Under the pieces are notes generated by a model. It saw nothing but the letters and a program-made list of their open reading frames with translations, did not search any database and was not told where the DNA came from. A stretch of DNA of 64,000 bases. It comes from Symsagittifera roscoffensis (lineage: Eukaryota; Xenacoelomorpha; Acoela; Convolutidae). The stretch spans positions 21,359,194 through 21,423,193 of the forward strand of contig NC_087071.1 of the NCBI RefSeq assembly GCF_963678635.1, read 5' to 3'. The first letter of the stretch is position 1, and each line of letters begins with the position of its first letter. Shown here in pieces: positions 11,281-21,174 of the stretch. The position numbers and the translations under genes are program-made.

Positions 11281-11756
11281 CGTGGGCTAAAAAAATTATT
11301 ATTTTGAGACTGAAAAGCGGTGGTATGGGGTTGTTCTATAATTTTTTCATAAGTATTTTCGTCTTGTGAGTGGCGTGTCATTATATGTTGGATGGGACTT
11401 TGTGATATGGTTGGTCTAAAATTTGGATTATGTGTTATTGCTAAGTTTCGAAAATTACGTGGGACTAGGGATAATGGATGGTTATGTGGTAGGGGTGGTA
11501 ACTGTGGTGCGGTTGGCGTTGTGTCTACATTGTTATGTTCTTCGTCGTATGTGTTCTGTCTTGTTGCTATTTTTGTGTTGTATTCTTTTATTTGTGCATC
11601 TAAAAGAATTTTGTTTATTGATGTAGAAAAAATTCCAAAAAATCCTGCAAATAGTATGCGTGCTACACTTGCTTGTCTATTGACTTGTGTGTGTATAGCA
11701 CATGTGTTATAGATTCCTTTTAAGAGTGAAAAAAGAAATCCAATAAAGTTAAACAT
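11277..11756 (-). CDS. Element 1 ORF F, membrane segments and Pro-rich tail
   Basis: 159 codons from the first ATG, in the -1 frame relative to ORF D. The frame is open upstream to 11879 and so overlaps the last 79 bases of ORF D. It has two hydrophobic segments (residues about 2-15 and 31-45), then a charged and Pro/Gln/Asn-rich tail. It looks like the membrane anchor and cytoplasmic tail missing from ORF D. Whether the shift is programmed or a mutation is open; an A UUU UUA heptamer, one base off the usual slippery pattern, lies at 11840-11846 in the ORF D frame. Its stop overlaps the next ATG as ATGA. Confidence 0.55.
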   Translation of the reverse strand: MFNFIGFLFSLLKGIYNTCAIHTQVNRQASVARILFAGFFGIFSTSINKILLDAQIKEYNTKIATRQNTYDEEHNNVDTTPTAPQLPPLPHNHPLSLVPRNFRNLAITHNPNFRPTISQSPIQHIMTRHSQDENTYEKIIEQPHTTAFQSQNNNFFSPR

Positions 11757-11800
11757 TGCGTATAAAATAGTCAGTTTTTCTAAGATGTAGTAGGGCCATC

Positions 11801-13894
11801 CTAGAAAATCAAGAATTTCATTCTTGAGTGTAACAAAGCTAAAAATATTGATAGGTGATATATCTTGGGGAAGGTATTTTCACCGTTTAGATATATATAA
11901 TCTTTAATGTCTTTAAAATATCCGCTATAGTCTTGCGTATAGATGTCTGCAAATCCTGCGGTTTCGGCAAGTTTGCGTAAGTTTTGGTCAATTGATTGTC
12001 TTTGTATTGTGTCCATTTGTGTTAATAATTCTTGGAATTGTTGTGTTCTAATGTGATGTTGAATATCTGATTTTGAGTATATTCCTATTGATTGTAAGTC
12101 TATATTTGGGTTTCGAGCGATAGCGCGAATGCTTTCTGGTGAAAATTTTTTGAGTGATTGCATTAATGTGGGATATGGGGTGAGAAGGTAATATTTATCT
12201 TCATCAGGGTTTAGTTGTACTACATTGTGGCTATTTTCTGATCCACATGGGACTGCGGTATCCCAGAAATAGGTTCTTCTTGAAAGTGTGTCAACGAAAT
12301 GTACTTTGTTCTTATAAAAGATGGGGATTCTTTTATAGCATCGTTTGTCTTCAAAAACGTATAGTGGTGATACTTTTTTGGTACAAGTATAAAACCATAA
12401 AATGTTTCCTTCATAGTCTAAAAAATTTGATCTATTTCCTGATAGTAAATATCCTGCGTAGGGTATTTTTAATACTGCTAGTGCAAGTGATTGTAATATT
12501 TGTGTTCTTTCTAATTCGCATAGTTGGTGTAGTGTTTCTAATTCAGAGAGTGACATTTCTTGAAAAATTCGGCTAATCGTGTAGTCTAGTTTCATATCTA
12601 AGTGAATATCATAGTGGATATTACCGAAATATGTACTATTCATTAGTGATAGTTCTTGTAAACGTGTGCTTTGATCGTCTTGGGGTTTTAAATGTCCACC
12701 AGGTTGACCTGTATTTTTTTGAAAATGAACTGGTATGTATGATGTTCCTTCATTTGGAGGATGACTTGTGGCGTATGGGTCGACTTTTGTTTTTCCAGTG
12801 GTCATGTCGAATCCTTTTTCGTATTCAACTAGTATTTCGGAGTATTGTGTTTTGTGAAGTGGGTTTCTGTATTTACATGCAAGTTCTGTTTCTTGATATA
12901 TTTGAAAACGTGTTAATTTATTTTCTATATTATGAATGTTTCTAAAATTAGAACTTATTTTTCGTAATGGATTTACTTGTTCATATGGTATTGATTGTAT
13001 AAAATATTTTTCGTGAAATTTTATCATACGAGCGTGTATTTTTGCTACTTGAAATGTTGTACATGTGTCTTCGGGAAACCAAACAATTGTTGCTTGTGTT
13101 CTTGTTGTAGGGTCACAATAGCCTTGGTCGTTTTTACAAGGTAATCTAATTCCTTGATAGATCATTGTGTTGTCTGATAAATCTCGTGTGAGTTGAATTT
13201 TTTCGAGTTGTATTTTCCAATCGAAAAACATTATTTCTTGGTATCCTTTATTTTTTGTGTCTGCTTTGCAGTTTGATGGGTTATTTATACCAATGTGTGG
13301 TATCCAGTGTTTATCGTGCATGTCATAGGTTAATCGTCCGTGTGCGCCGTTATATGGGTATTTTTCATCTAATTTTATATGTCCTTGATATCTTTCAAGT
13401 TCTGCTTGATGTACAGAATCTGAAAAAACTTGGAAATATACTAACTTTCTATCTGTGTTTTTATTTTTTGTTATGTTTAGTCGGAGTAACTCGTTTTTAC
13501 AATCTTCGGGATTGAGATGTAAAAGTCGTTCTATATTACTCTGGTAGAATGATTCATGGTCAAGTCGGTTTTTATTTCCGTTTGAGACTTGTGAACAATG
13601 TACTTTCTTTTCAGAAAATGTTGCTGTGAATTTATATCCTATAACTGTAGTTGCTCGGGCTTTTGAATAGAGTGTCGCTATTACATTTGTTGTTTCTATG
13701 GCTTGTGGTTCTGTTTCGCATTGTGATACTTGATTTATTGCATATTTGTGTAGTGTTTTTTGTTCGTTTTCTTCACAATCGTAATGTGTTACTAATAAAT
13801 CTTGTGGTCCTGTGCGGGGGGAAGGGTTTATGTTTTGGTTTGAGGTTATTAGAAAAAGGAGTTGGAGAAAAATTAAAATTTTTAGAATATACAT
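11801..13894 (-). CDS. Element 1 ORF D, Env-like glycoprotein ectodomain
   Basis: A 697-codon frame starting with ATG. It begins with a hydrophobic signal-peptide-like segment (residues 2-18), then a long soluble region with 13 cysteines and at least three Asn-x-Ser/Thr sites. Near the end only a short hydrophobic stretch is present, and the overlapping -1 frame (ORF F) supplies clear membrane segments. Position after pol, signal peptide and cysteine pattern are those of a retroelement envelope; I could not assign it to a known fusogen class. The frame is uninterrupted apart from its end. Confidence 0.65.
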   Translation of the reverse strand: MYILKILIFLQLLFLITSNQNINPSPRTGPQDLLVTHYDCEENEQKTLHKYAINQVSQCETEPQAIETTNVIATLYSKARATTVIGYKFTATFSEKKVHCSQVSNGNKNRLDHESFYQSNIERLLHLNPEDCKNELLRLNITKNKNTDRKLVYFQVFSDSVHQAELERYQGHIKLDEKYPYNGAHGRLTYDMHDKHWIPHIGINNPSNCKADTKNKGYQEIMFFDWKIQLEKIQLTRDLSDNTMIYQGIRLPCKNDQGYCDPTTRTQATIVWFPEDTCTTFQVAKIHARMIKFHEKYFIQSIPYEQVNPLRKISSNFRNIHNIENKLTRFQIYQETELACKYRNPLHKTQYSEILVEYEKGFDMTTGKTKVDPYATSHPPNEGTSYIPVHFQKNTGQPGGHLKPQDDQSTRLQELSLMNSTYFGNIHYDIHLDMKLDYTISRIFQEMSLSELETLHQLCELERTQILQSLALAVLKIPYAGYLLSGNRSNFLDYEGNILWFYTCTKKVSPLYVFEDKRCYKRIPIFYKNKVHFVDTLSRRTYFWDTAVPCGSENSHNVVQLNPDEDKYYLLTPYPTLMQSLKKFSPESIRAIARNPNIDLQSIGIYSKSDIQHHIRTQQFQELLTQMDTIQRQSIDQNLRKLAETAGFADIYTQDYSGYFKDIKDYIYLNGENTFPKIYHLSIFLALLHSRMKFLIF

Positions 13895-14865
13895 GTGTAT
13901 GACAATCCTGAGTATGGGTTATAAAATGTGATGTAACCAATTGTCTTTTTGGTATATCTGTCGTATTTGTATATTACTTCAGTTGTTATAAATGGTGGTG
14001 GTAGGGATTGAGCTGTTATATTTGGTGGATTTAATGGATAGGGATGTTGAGTAATGTTGTTTAATTTAACCGTGATTTCAAATTTTAATTGTAGACTATT
14101 CTGTTGGAGTATTTGGATGTTATGAGCACGAATGTCTTCGTGAATGTCTTGTCTATATTGTAGTCTATTTAGTGCCCAATTGTGGAGTCGGTTACTTTCT
14201 AGGTGTTGTCCAAATAATGGTGGAGGTGCTGTGAATGTATTCCAGTCTAGTCTTAAAGGAATATTTGTTGATGATTGTTCTCGATATCTAGCGTCGAGGT
14301 TATTTGGGAAATTTAAGTTAAAAGGTGGTGGTGAAATCTGGCTTATTGATGGTGTTGATGGTAGTGATAATGTTTCTGGTAGTGATGAGGATGTTGTTGT
14401 ATCCGTAGAAATATCTATTGGATCATTGACTAAATTTAGTTCACCTTGTGTAAATGAATGTGTTGTCCAATATGGTAGTCGTGATGCCTGGTTTGGGGGG
14501 TTAAAGGGATTTTCACGTATTTGTTCAGATGTTGGTGTTGAACCTAAGTAATCTGATGGTAGGCTTGAGGTGCTACATTGTGAAAGAAGCGTAGGGGTTT
14601 CTGCTAATATACCAATGGGGTTTTCTGGAGTGTTTTGTGATGGGGATTGAGGTATATCAAAATGAACTCGGGGAGTTTGAAAATTTCTGTTTCGTCGAGG
14701 ATGTATAATTTGTCTATTTATTTCGACTGTATTTTGGTTTTGACTAGGATTTCTTATTCTACTTAATTCTTGTGGTAGTGTTGGGTATAAGTTATATGTT
14801 GGTTCGCTTAGAGGTGCTTGTCGTTGAACTGGTTCTAGTGGTTCTGATAAGCGAGCGTGTCGTTC
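13882..14865 (-). CDS. Element 1 ORF E, Ser/Pro-rich, no ATG
   Basis: A 327-codon open frame with no methionine at all, so it would be missed by any search that requires a start. The first two thirds are rich in Ser, Thr, Pro and Asn. The last third (from about Asn-Trp-Ala-Leu-Asn-Arg-Leu) looks like a folded domain. Its stop codon lies inside the first codons of the Env-like ORF D: the two overlap by 13 bases at 13882-13894. The length of the open frame in such sequence argues for selection. Product unknown; expression would need a shift from the preceding frame or splicing. Confidence 0.55.
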   Translation of the reverse strand, partial: ERHARLSEPLEPVQRQAPLSEPTYNLYPTLPQELSRIRNPSQNQNTVEINRQIIHPRRNRNFQTPRVHFDIPQSPSQNTPENPIGILAETPTLLSQCSTSSLPSDYLGSTPTSEQIRENPFNPPNQASRLPYWTTHSFTQGELNLVNDPIDISTDTTTSSSLPETLSLPSTPSISQISPPPFNLNFPNNLDARYREQSSTNIPLRLDWNTFTAPPPLFGQHLESNRLHNWALNRLQYRQDIHEDIRAHNIQILQQNSLQLKFEITVKLNNITQHPYPLNPPNITAQSLPPPFITTEVIYKYDRYTKKTIGYITFYNPYSGLSYTCIF

Positions 14866-15023
14866 TTAAAGGTATATGGGTTATCTTGAAAGGAAATTCG
14901 TGTAGATGTTTGAGGATTTTGGGTAGTTAAAGGTGTTGTTGGGTTATCTTGGGATGATGTCGGTGAAGACTGACTATGTGACTGTTGGGTAGCAATTTTT
15001 GATAGCTTTTTTGGTCTATTCTT
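14835..15023 (-). CDS. Element 1 Ser/Thr/Pro/Gln-rich fragment
   Basis: Sixty-two codons in phase with the membrane ORF above, separated from it by one TAA. The composition (Ser, Thr, Pro, Gln, Asn) is the same as that of the next ORF, which overlaps its end in a different frame (open from 14865). This suggests one gene with a frame break near 14840-14865. Confidence 0.4.
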   Translation of the reverse strand, partial: KNRPKKLSKIATQQSHSQSSPTSSQDNPTTPLTTQNPQTSTRISFQDNPYTFKNDTLAYQNH

Positions 15024-15188
15024 TTAGTGAAAAAATTTATGTTTATTGTAGTATTCTTCTAGAAAAAGAATTAGGAGGATTGTTGCTAGGGCGAATGTGA
15101 TAATTGCTTTTTTTATACATTTGCATATTGTCAAGATGAGAGATGATAGAAATGTTATAAAAATTACAAATAGTAAAAAATATCGGTT
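15024..15188 (-). CDS. Element 1 small membrane ORF without start codon
   Basis: A 54-codon frame open from a TAG, without an ATG. It has two hydrophobic helices separated by a short Cys/Lys-rich turn (Cys-Lys-Cys-Ile-Lys-Lys). It ends with TAA at 15024-15026, and the next frame continues in the same phase after that single stop. It would need splicing, a shift or a non-ATG start to be made. Confidence 0.35.
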   Translation of the reverse strand, partial: NRYFLLFVIFITFLSSLILTICKCIKKAIITFALATILLILFLEEYYNKHKFFH

Positions 15189-15211
15189 CTACTAAAAATG
15201 GTTCGTATCAT

Positions 15212-15439
15212 TTAGATAAGTTTTTGTGAATCGTACCTGTGGATATAGTCAATAGCTTTTGAAAGTTGGAGGTATAGTTCAAATAGGGAATAGAAAATTA
15301 AAAAAATATTGCAAAAAATGATTAAGATTATTACAAAAGATTCAATGATATCAAAAAGAAATATTATAAAAGTTTTAAGTATCGTAAAAAATTGTTTGAG
15401 GTTTGTGATAATTATAGTGACTGATTGAGAGAAGAGCAT
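15212..15439 (-). CDS. Element 1 small hydrophobic ORF
   Basis: A 75-codon frame starting with ATG. Residues about 12-58 are almost entirely hydrophobic (Ile, Leu, Phe, Val), with room for two membrane helices. No family recognised. It overlaps a candidate splice donor (CAG|GTACGA on the minus strand, near 15238). In such AT-rich DNA a hydrophobic frame can arise by chance, but a second hydrophobic frame follows immediately downstream. Confidence 0.4.
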   Translation of the reverse strand: MLFSQSVTIIITNLKQFFTILKTFIIFLFDIIESFVIILIIFCNIFLIFYSLFELYLQLSKAIDYIHRYDSQKLI

Positions 15440-16032
15440 TTACGAAATGAATTCTTGATCGAATATTTTTTGTTGTTTGGGGCAATTTTCAAGTGTGGTC
15501 GGATTATTTATTGGTTTTTTGACAAGTGGGTTGAGTTTTGTGAAAAATTGTTGGGGGCAATTTTTATGGTGATCGGGAGGTCTTCTTTGTCTTTATTTTC
15601 ATTTGTCAAATGATCTGGGGTACTTTTGAGATTTTTATACTTTAGGCTAATTAAAATGGTCGTTCTTTTACTTTAGGCTAATTTAACATATTTGTTTGGG
15701 GGATATTTGAGGTCTGAGTTGGGGAAATATTGTTGATCTTTGGTTTATTAGATAAGGGAGGGTTATGATATTATGGTGATATTTATTTTAGTTGTCAAGT
15801 TGGAGTGGTTTGCTTATTTTTGACCTGGAGGTCGTAAAGTTATAGTTATAGATATGCCTGGAGTTTAATATTTTTCGTCTAGTTGGTTTGTGTTAGAGTT
15901 ATAGAAGGTGACGGATTGGATGAATCCTATTGGCTAATTTTGAACTAGAATCGCTGCGTGTTTGTCAGCATGTTATTTTGAAAATTGAAAGTGTAAAATG
16001 TTTCAGAGGTTCAAAGATTATTAAATGTAGAA
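15440..16032 (-). other. Element 1 spacer between pol and the 3' ORFs
   Basis: No convincing reading frame on either strand. A phrase AATTGCCCC(C/A)AACAA occurs twice on the minus strand (near 15480 and 15555). The region may serve as leader of a subgenomic mRNA. Confidence 0.45.
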
Positions 16033-16563
16033 TTAAAGTTGTTTTTGAAATTCAACTTTCTTTAATATTTTAGATTGTGGGATGAATAATTTATAATTTT
16101 TACGTGGTTGATTTCTAAGTCGTGAAGACTCTCTATGTTCTGATTTGTCGATTTGTTCTTGGGGTATTATTTGTTCTGTCATTTTTCTATTTTTTCTTTC
16201 TTTTTGAGATGTATTTTGATCTAGATTTTTGGTATTGTTTTTTGTGGTGGTTGATTTTGTTATTTGGTTTTTGAGGTGAAAATCTTTTTGTTCCTTTGTT
16301 GTATTTTCCGTATGTGGGTCATTTTGAATAACTTGTAAACCTGTAAAAGAATATAATTGAGTTAGTTCGCGGAGTGCGTATTCTTTTGGATAATAAGGTA
16401 ATAGGTTATTTCGGTGTTGAACGATTTCTTTTTTGTCTGAGTCGGTGATTTTATATGTGACATCAGTGGGTTTTGCAATTATTTGGTATGGTCCTTTACG
16501 AAGGGGTTGTAATTTTTTTGAAATTCCTTTTTGAGTATTAAAATTGGGTATTAAAACAAATGT
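16033..16563 (-). pseudogene. pol: Element 1 Pol C-terminus (GPY/F segment) after an in-frame TGA
   Basis: Directly after the TGA at 16564-16566, 176 more codons stay open in the pol frame. They contain Arg-Lys-Gly-Pro-Tyr-Gln-Ile-Ile and His-Arg-Asn-Asn-Leu-Leu-Pro-Tyr-Tyr, the GPY/F module that normally ends gypsy-group integrases, followed by a polar Lys/Gln/Asn-rich tail. So the stop splits one domain. It could be a recent nonsense mutation or a codon that is read through. Without it the integrase lacks its C-terminal DNA-binding part. Confidence 0.8.
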
Positions 16564-19500
16564 TCAAATTTTTAAATCGGAGGCTGGTGTAAAGCGTGAA
16601 TTTATTTGTTCATTAATGTTTTGCCTTTGTAACAACTTTTTTGTTACTTTTTGGTAAATTTCATTGTGTTTTTTATCTCTGTTTAAAATCCATTCGGTGT
16701 GTGTACCGGAGGCTAATTTAAGAATTTGTGGGTGATGAAAATGATCTTCATCGTGTGTATGTAAAGGTAGGTTATAACAGATTGAGTCTTTATTTGGTTG
16801 ACAATAACCTTGTGCGTTTTTATGAGAGTTTGCTGTAAACATTATTGGTTTGCGTGGCTTTTGGTTAAAAACCATTTCATATGGTGACATTCCTAGAGTT
16901 GTCGTAATTTGTGAATTATATGCTAAGGGAAATAATTTTACATCTGCTGACCATTCGGTGTATCTTGTATCATTTCCATTGATGATACATCTGAGATATT
17001 CTTGTAATGAACGGTTCATACCTTCGACTAAGCCGTTTGTCCAAGGTGCGTGAGATGTACGTGGTTTGTGTTTGATGTTATATAGATGACATAGTGTGAT
17101 GATTTCATTATTTATGAATTCTGTACCGTTGTCTGTAACTAAAATTTCTGGTAGTCCGAATTTGGCTATCCAGTGTTCATAGAGTGTTGTGTAAGCGTAA
17201 TAAGCGTTACAATGTGGTACTGGGTTAAGTGCTACATAATGTGTAAACGCGTCAACAATTACCATAATGTAGGAGTTTCCTTCGGATGAGGGTGAAATTG
17301 GTCCTTTTGTATCAAAGGAGATACGGTGGTTAAAGTACAAACTTTGTCCTTTAAAGTCTTGTTTTTGTGCTATTTGTTTTTGATTTGGATAAGGTTTATT
17401 TAGTTGACATACTATACAATCATTGCATAGTACTTTTATCCAAATTGGTGCATTTGGGAAATAAAAGTTTTGTATGAAATTTGAATATGTTTTCTCTGAT
17501 CCAGAGTGTCCTTTAATATTTTGTGTATGTGAAATATTAAAAGCTATGAGAATCATACTTAGAGGGAGACAGGGAACTGTAGATTCATTTAATTTGTATT
17601 CTAGAAGGTCTGTGTTTTCGTTAATTGTTGTATTATTGAATTTTCGAAAGTATCGGAGGAGTGTTTTATTTCCTAAAATAGTTGTATCTGCCTTGACGGG
17701 TTTAGTTTTATATTTGTGCCATGATTTTAGTTGTCTAATTACTGGGTCAAGATTTTGGTATTGTTTCAATGTTGAAATTGTAATTGTTTTTGTTGGGGGG
17801 AGAAAAATGTTTTCTATTTCTAATTTAGATAAAGGGATTGTATCAAGTGGGTCATGAAGGTCAAATATTTGATTTATTGTGTATTTTGAATCGTTTGTTT
17901 GTGGTCCTGATAAATTTATTTTATCAGTTAGGTTTTCTTTTTCAATTAGTGGAAAAAGGTCTTTTTTATGCGAGTGTTGTTTTACTCTTTTTTGTTGGGT
18001 GTTATTTTTTATCCATTGTGAATATGGGATTGGTTTAAAGGTTGATGTTCCAAGTAGGTCAACTTCATAGTGATTATTTTGACAATCTAAATAAAGTGGG
18101 AAGTGTTGTAGATTGTTTATCTGTGATTGTTCAACGTCAGTTTTTACTGCATATTTGCATTCTAGTCGGGGTGATGTTTCGTTTTTTGCAAGGTAGAATT
18201 TTATATTTTTGGGTATTTCAACTGTGGTTTTACGTGTAAGTAATTCCGGTGGCGTATTTCGACTTAATGTGTCTGGTAATGCAAGATTCTTTCCTGCTGT
18301 CCAAACTATATGTAAGTTTGGGAATTTCATTAGAATTAGTTGAAATCTATAAACTCGGTGATTTGGATTAGATTTTTGTGTAAAGAGAAAAATGATTGGT
18401 TTGTGATCTGTGAATAGAACTGTTGGATGTTTTGATCCAAGTATCAGAAAATCATATTCTGTAAGTGTATAGATTATGGCTGTACATTCTCTCATTAGGG
18501 TTGAGAGTCTTAGCTCTGCTTGAGTGAATAATCGAGAGTTTGCTGATATAAGGTTCATTTTGTTTGTACCATTATGTGATTGTAATAATGCTGCGCCGAT
18601 GCCAAAGTTCGAAGCATCGCACATTGCATAAAATGGTTGATTTGAATCTGGAATTGTGTTTGAAATTTGTTCAGTTAGAAGTTTTTTAATTTCTTCAAAT
18701 CGTGCTTGATGTTCTGTGTTCCATTCAAAATTATTTTGTTGTCTAAGTATATTATAAAATGGTCTTAGGTATAATTGCATTTTATAGACATATTTACTTA
18801 AAAAATTTAGCATTCCAAGGAATTCTTGGATTTTCTTTTTGTTTGTTGGTGGTTGGAGTTTTTGAATAGCATCAATGCGTGATTTTAATGGGGTGATTGT
18901 TTTTCTTTCTATATTATGTCCTAAGAATTTTACTCTTGTCAAAAAGAAGTGTGATTTATCGGGGGCGGCCTTCAGATTTTCGTTCTGAAGTATTTGGTGA
19001 TATTGTTCTAAAACATTGAACATTTCTTCTTTAGTCTGTGATTGCATAAAAACATCGTCTAAATAGGTGATTGCGTTTTTCTTGAGTATTAGTGGTCGAA
19101 AAATTTTGCTCATAAAAGCTGGAAATGCTGCTGGTCCTATGGATATTCCATAGAATAAGCGGTTGAATTCATACTGTTGGTTTCCAATAACAAATTGTGT
19201 TAAACGTCGCGATTGTTCATCTAATGGCATTTGATTGTATGCACTATTCATATCTGCGGTTGTAAAGTATTTTCCGTTTATTTTTGTTAAAATAACTTGT
19301 ATTGGTTCAATAGGCCAATTACACTTTGATTCATCTATGAGTGAGTTGAGGTATCTAGCGTCGAGAACGATTTTTAATGATTCTCCTTTGGCTAGAATGA
19401 TAACAGGGTTGATAAATGTGTTACCTTTTGGTTGTTCTTCTTTATTTACTGGTGAGATTATATTGTATTGTTCTAAAATATCAAGTAATCTGTTCACTTT

Positions 19501-20988
19501 ATCGTGTAAATGAATTGGTACTTTACTTGCTCTTTGTTTTTTGAAAACTGCGTCTGGTTTTAATGGGAGATGTAGTGATGAACTGATTTTGCCAACATCA
19601 AATTTAGATGTTGCATAGACTGATGAATATTTAATTAGCTGTTTGGCTAATTTTTCAAATTCGTCTTGTGTTATTTGTGAATGTTGGAAATTAAACATTG
19701 TTAAAAATTTCTGTTGATTCTCTGTGTAGTTATTTATGTTGAATGTCGGTTTGAAATATGGGGTTTTTGTGAAATAATCCGTATTTCTTTTTTCGTTACT
19801 TATTATATTATTTATGGATAATTCTTCATTAAGAATTGTGGATTGACAAATATCTAATAATTGGAGTATATTATTTACGCGATATGCTTTTTCGTATATT
19901 GGTGATATTGTAGCGTTGGTTTCGCAATAGCCTAAAAGTCCTAAAGGTAGTGTTACTTGATAGGGTGTATTGTTGTATACATGTAGAGAAATAATATCTG
20001 AATTCGAGTTTTTCAAATATTTTATGGATGAAATTGTGATTTTGAAAAACTTATGGATAGGTTTGAATTCAAAATCTGACATATAGAGTTGTTGTTTGTT
20101 TTGTTTTTTATCATATTGGTGAACTTGTTTTATTGAAAAATTATATATGTTTCCTGATAGTGGTTTCAGGTGTTTTCTTTGTTGGTTATATATTGGATAA
20201 AATTTTGAAAAGAATGGTGGTTGTTGGTTTAATCTTTGAAAAAATGTTAGGGATGTGTCTTTTGCTTTTGTGTATTTATCTTTGATTAGTATTTTACTGT
20301 TTAATATGTTGATTGTTGGTATATATTTAGAGATAAATGGTATTCCAATGATATTGTGTTTAATATCAGTGATATGGAATATTTGTTTAAATGGTTTAGT
20401 TAAAATTTTATTTTGCTCCATTGTTCTTGTGGGGAGAAGAAATAAATGAATTTTTCCATAGTTTATTAATGTTGATCCTTGTGCTGTTGCTAGTTTACTG
20501 GAGGTTTCAAGAGGTGTTAGCTTTGGGTGTAAGGTTTTTATTTCATTCCATGTGGGAATGTTTATTATATTTGATTCTGCTCCTGAATCAATTAGAAAAT
20601 CAATTTCAAGATCTGGTGGTTGAAATTCTTTGCTTCTTGGACTTTCTAAAAGAAATGGTATTGTCCAAATTTTTTCTTTGGGTTGTTCTTTTTGTATGTT
20701 TTGATAGATGTGATTTGTATTCAAGCATTTTGTTTTGTCATTCTCATTGGGTTGATTTGTAGTGTTAATTTCATTAGTTTTTTGCGTCGTCGGTGTGGAA
20801 TGGATGGGTTCAATATAATAATTGTGAAGGAGTTCTGATTGATTTTCATATATGTGTGATGAAAATGGTTGTTCATATATAATAGGTTCATAGTCATTTT
20901 CGACTGCTATCATATTGATGGAGATAGTGTTTTCTGTTTCACTTTCTGAGTCTGATGATTCACAGTTTATTTGATTGAGTTGTAACAT
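16564..20988 (-). CDS. pol: Element 1 Pol: protease, RT, RNase H, integrase
   Basis: A 1,474-codon frame. Seen: aspartic protease Asp-Ser-Gly-Ala-Glu at residues 134-138; reverse transcriptase with Tyr-Leu-Asp-Asp at 642-645; RNase H with Cys-Asp-Ala-Ser around 791; the integrase HHCC finger (His-x6-His near 1154, Cys-x2-Cys near 1190); and a DD35E triad at about Asp1226, Asp1286 and Glu1322. The gene order is that of Ty3/gypsy. The same frame is open upstream to the gag TGA at 21175-21177, so Gag and Pol differ by one stop codon, not by a shift. The frame ends in a TGA just before the GPY/F segment of the integrase, which follows in phase. Confidence 0.93.
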   Translation of the reverse strand: MLQLNQINCESSDSESETENTISINMIAVENDYEPIIYEQPFSSHIYENQSELLHNYYIEPIHSTPTTQKTNEINTTNQPNENDKTKCLNTNHIYQNIQKEQPKEKIWTIPFLLESPRSKEFQPPDLEIDFLIDSGAESNIINIPTWNEIKTLHPKLTPLETSSKLATAQGSTLINYGKIHLFLLPTRTMEQNKILTKPFKQIFHITDIKHNIIGIPFISKYIPTINILNSKILIKDKYTKAKDTSLTFFQRLNQQPPFFSKFYPIYNQQRKHLKPLSGNIYNFSIKQVHQYDKKQNKQQLYMSDFEFKPIHKFFKITISSIKYLKNSNSDIISLHVYNNTPYQVTLPLGLLGYCETNATISPIYEKAYRVNNILQLLDICQSTILNEELSINNIISNEKRNTDYFTKTPYFKPTFNINNYTENQQKFLTMFNFQHSQITQDEFEKLAKQLIKYSSVYATSKFDVGKISSSLHLPLKPDAVFKKQRASKVPIHLHDKVNRLLDILEQYNIISPVNKEEQPKGNTFINPVIILAKGESLKIVLDARYLNSLIDESKCNWPIEPIQVILTKINGKYFTTADMNSAYNQMPLDEQSRRLTQFVIGNQQYEFNRLFYGISIGPAAFPAFMSKIFRPLILKKNAITYLDDVFMQSQTKEEMFNVLEQYHQILQNENLKAAPDKSHFFLTRVKFLGHNIERKTITPLKSRIDAIQKLQPPTNKKKIQEFLGMLNFLSKYVYKMQLYLRPFYNILRQQNNFEWNTEHQARFEEIKKLLTEQISNTIPDSNQPFYAMCDASNFGIGAALLQSHNGTNKMNLISANSRLFTQAELRLSTLMRECTAIIYTLTEYDFLILGSKHPTVLFTDHKPIIFLFTQKSNPNHRVYRFQLILMKFPNLHIVWTAGKNLALPDTLSRNTPPELLTRKTTVEIPKNIKFYLAKNETSPRLECKYAVKTDVEQSQINNLQHFPLYLDCQNNHYEVDLLGTSTFKPIPYSQWIKNNTQQKRVKQHSHKKDLFPLIEKENLTDKINLSGPQTNDSKYTINQIFDLHDPLDTIPLSKLEIENIFLPPTKTITISTLKQYQNLDPVIRQLKSWHKYKTKPVKADTTILGNKTLLRYFRKFNNTTINENTDLLEYKLNESTVPCLPLSMILIAFNISHTQNIKGHSGSEKTYSNFIQNFYFPNAPIWIKVLCNDCIVCQLNKPYPNQKQIAQKQDFKGQSLYFNHRISFDTKGPISPSSEGNSYIMVIVDAFTHYVALNPVPHCNAYYAYTTLYEHWIAKFGLPEILVTDNGTEFINNEIITLCHLYNIKHKPRTSHAPWTNGLVEGMNRSLQEYLRCIINGNDTRYTEWSADVKLFPLAYNSQITTTLGMSPYEMVFNQKPRKPIMFTANSHKNAQGYCQPNKDSICYNLPLHTHDEDHFHHPQILKLASGTHTEWILNRDKKHNEIYQKVTKKLLQRQNINEQINSRFTPASDLKI

Positions 20989-21174
20989 ATCATTTACTGT
21001 GTCATCAATACCTGGAGGGTCTGATGTTGTTTCTGGATTTGATTGTACTTGATTTATATTCCTTTGATGTTTAGGTGTACTACTTCTATGGCGATTATTA
21101 GAATTATTATAATGGTTATTATTCCTGTGTGGTGATTGGGAATAATTTCTATAACGATTATTATAACTTGAATG

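Noticed and set aside
16850-20762. Many plus-strand open frames across the pol and gag regions of Element 1
   Set aside because: They are shadows of the minus-strand coding frames in A/T-rich codons.
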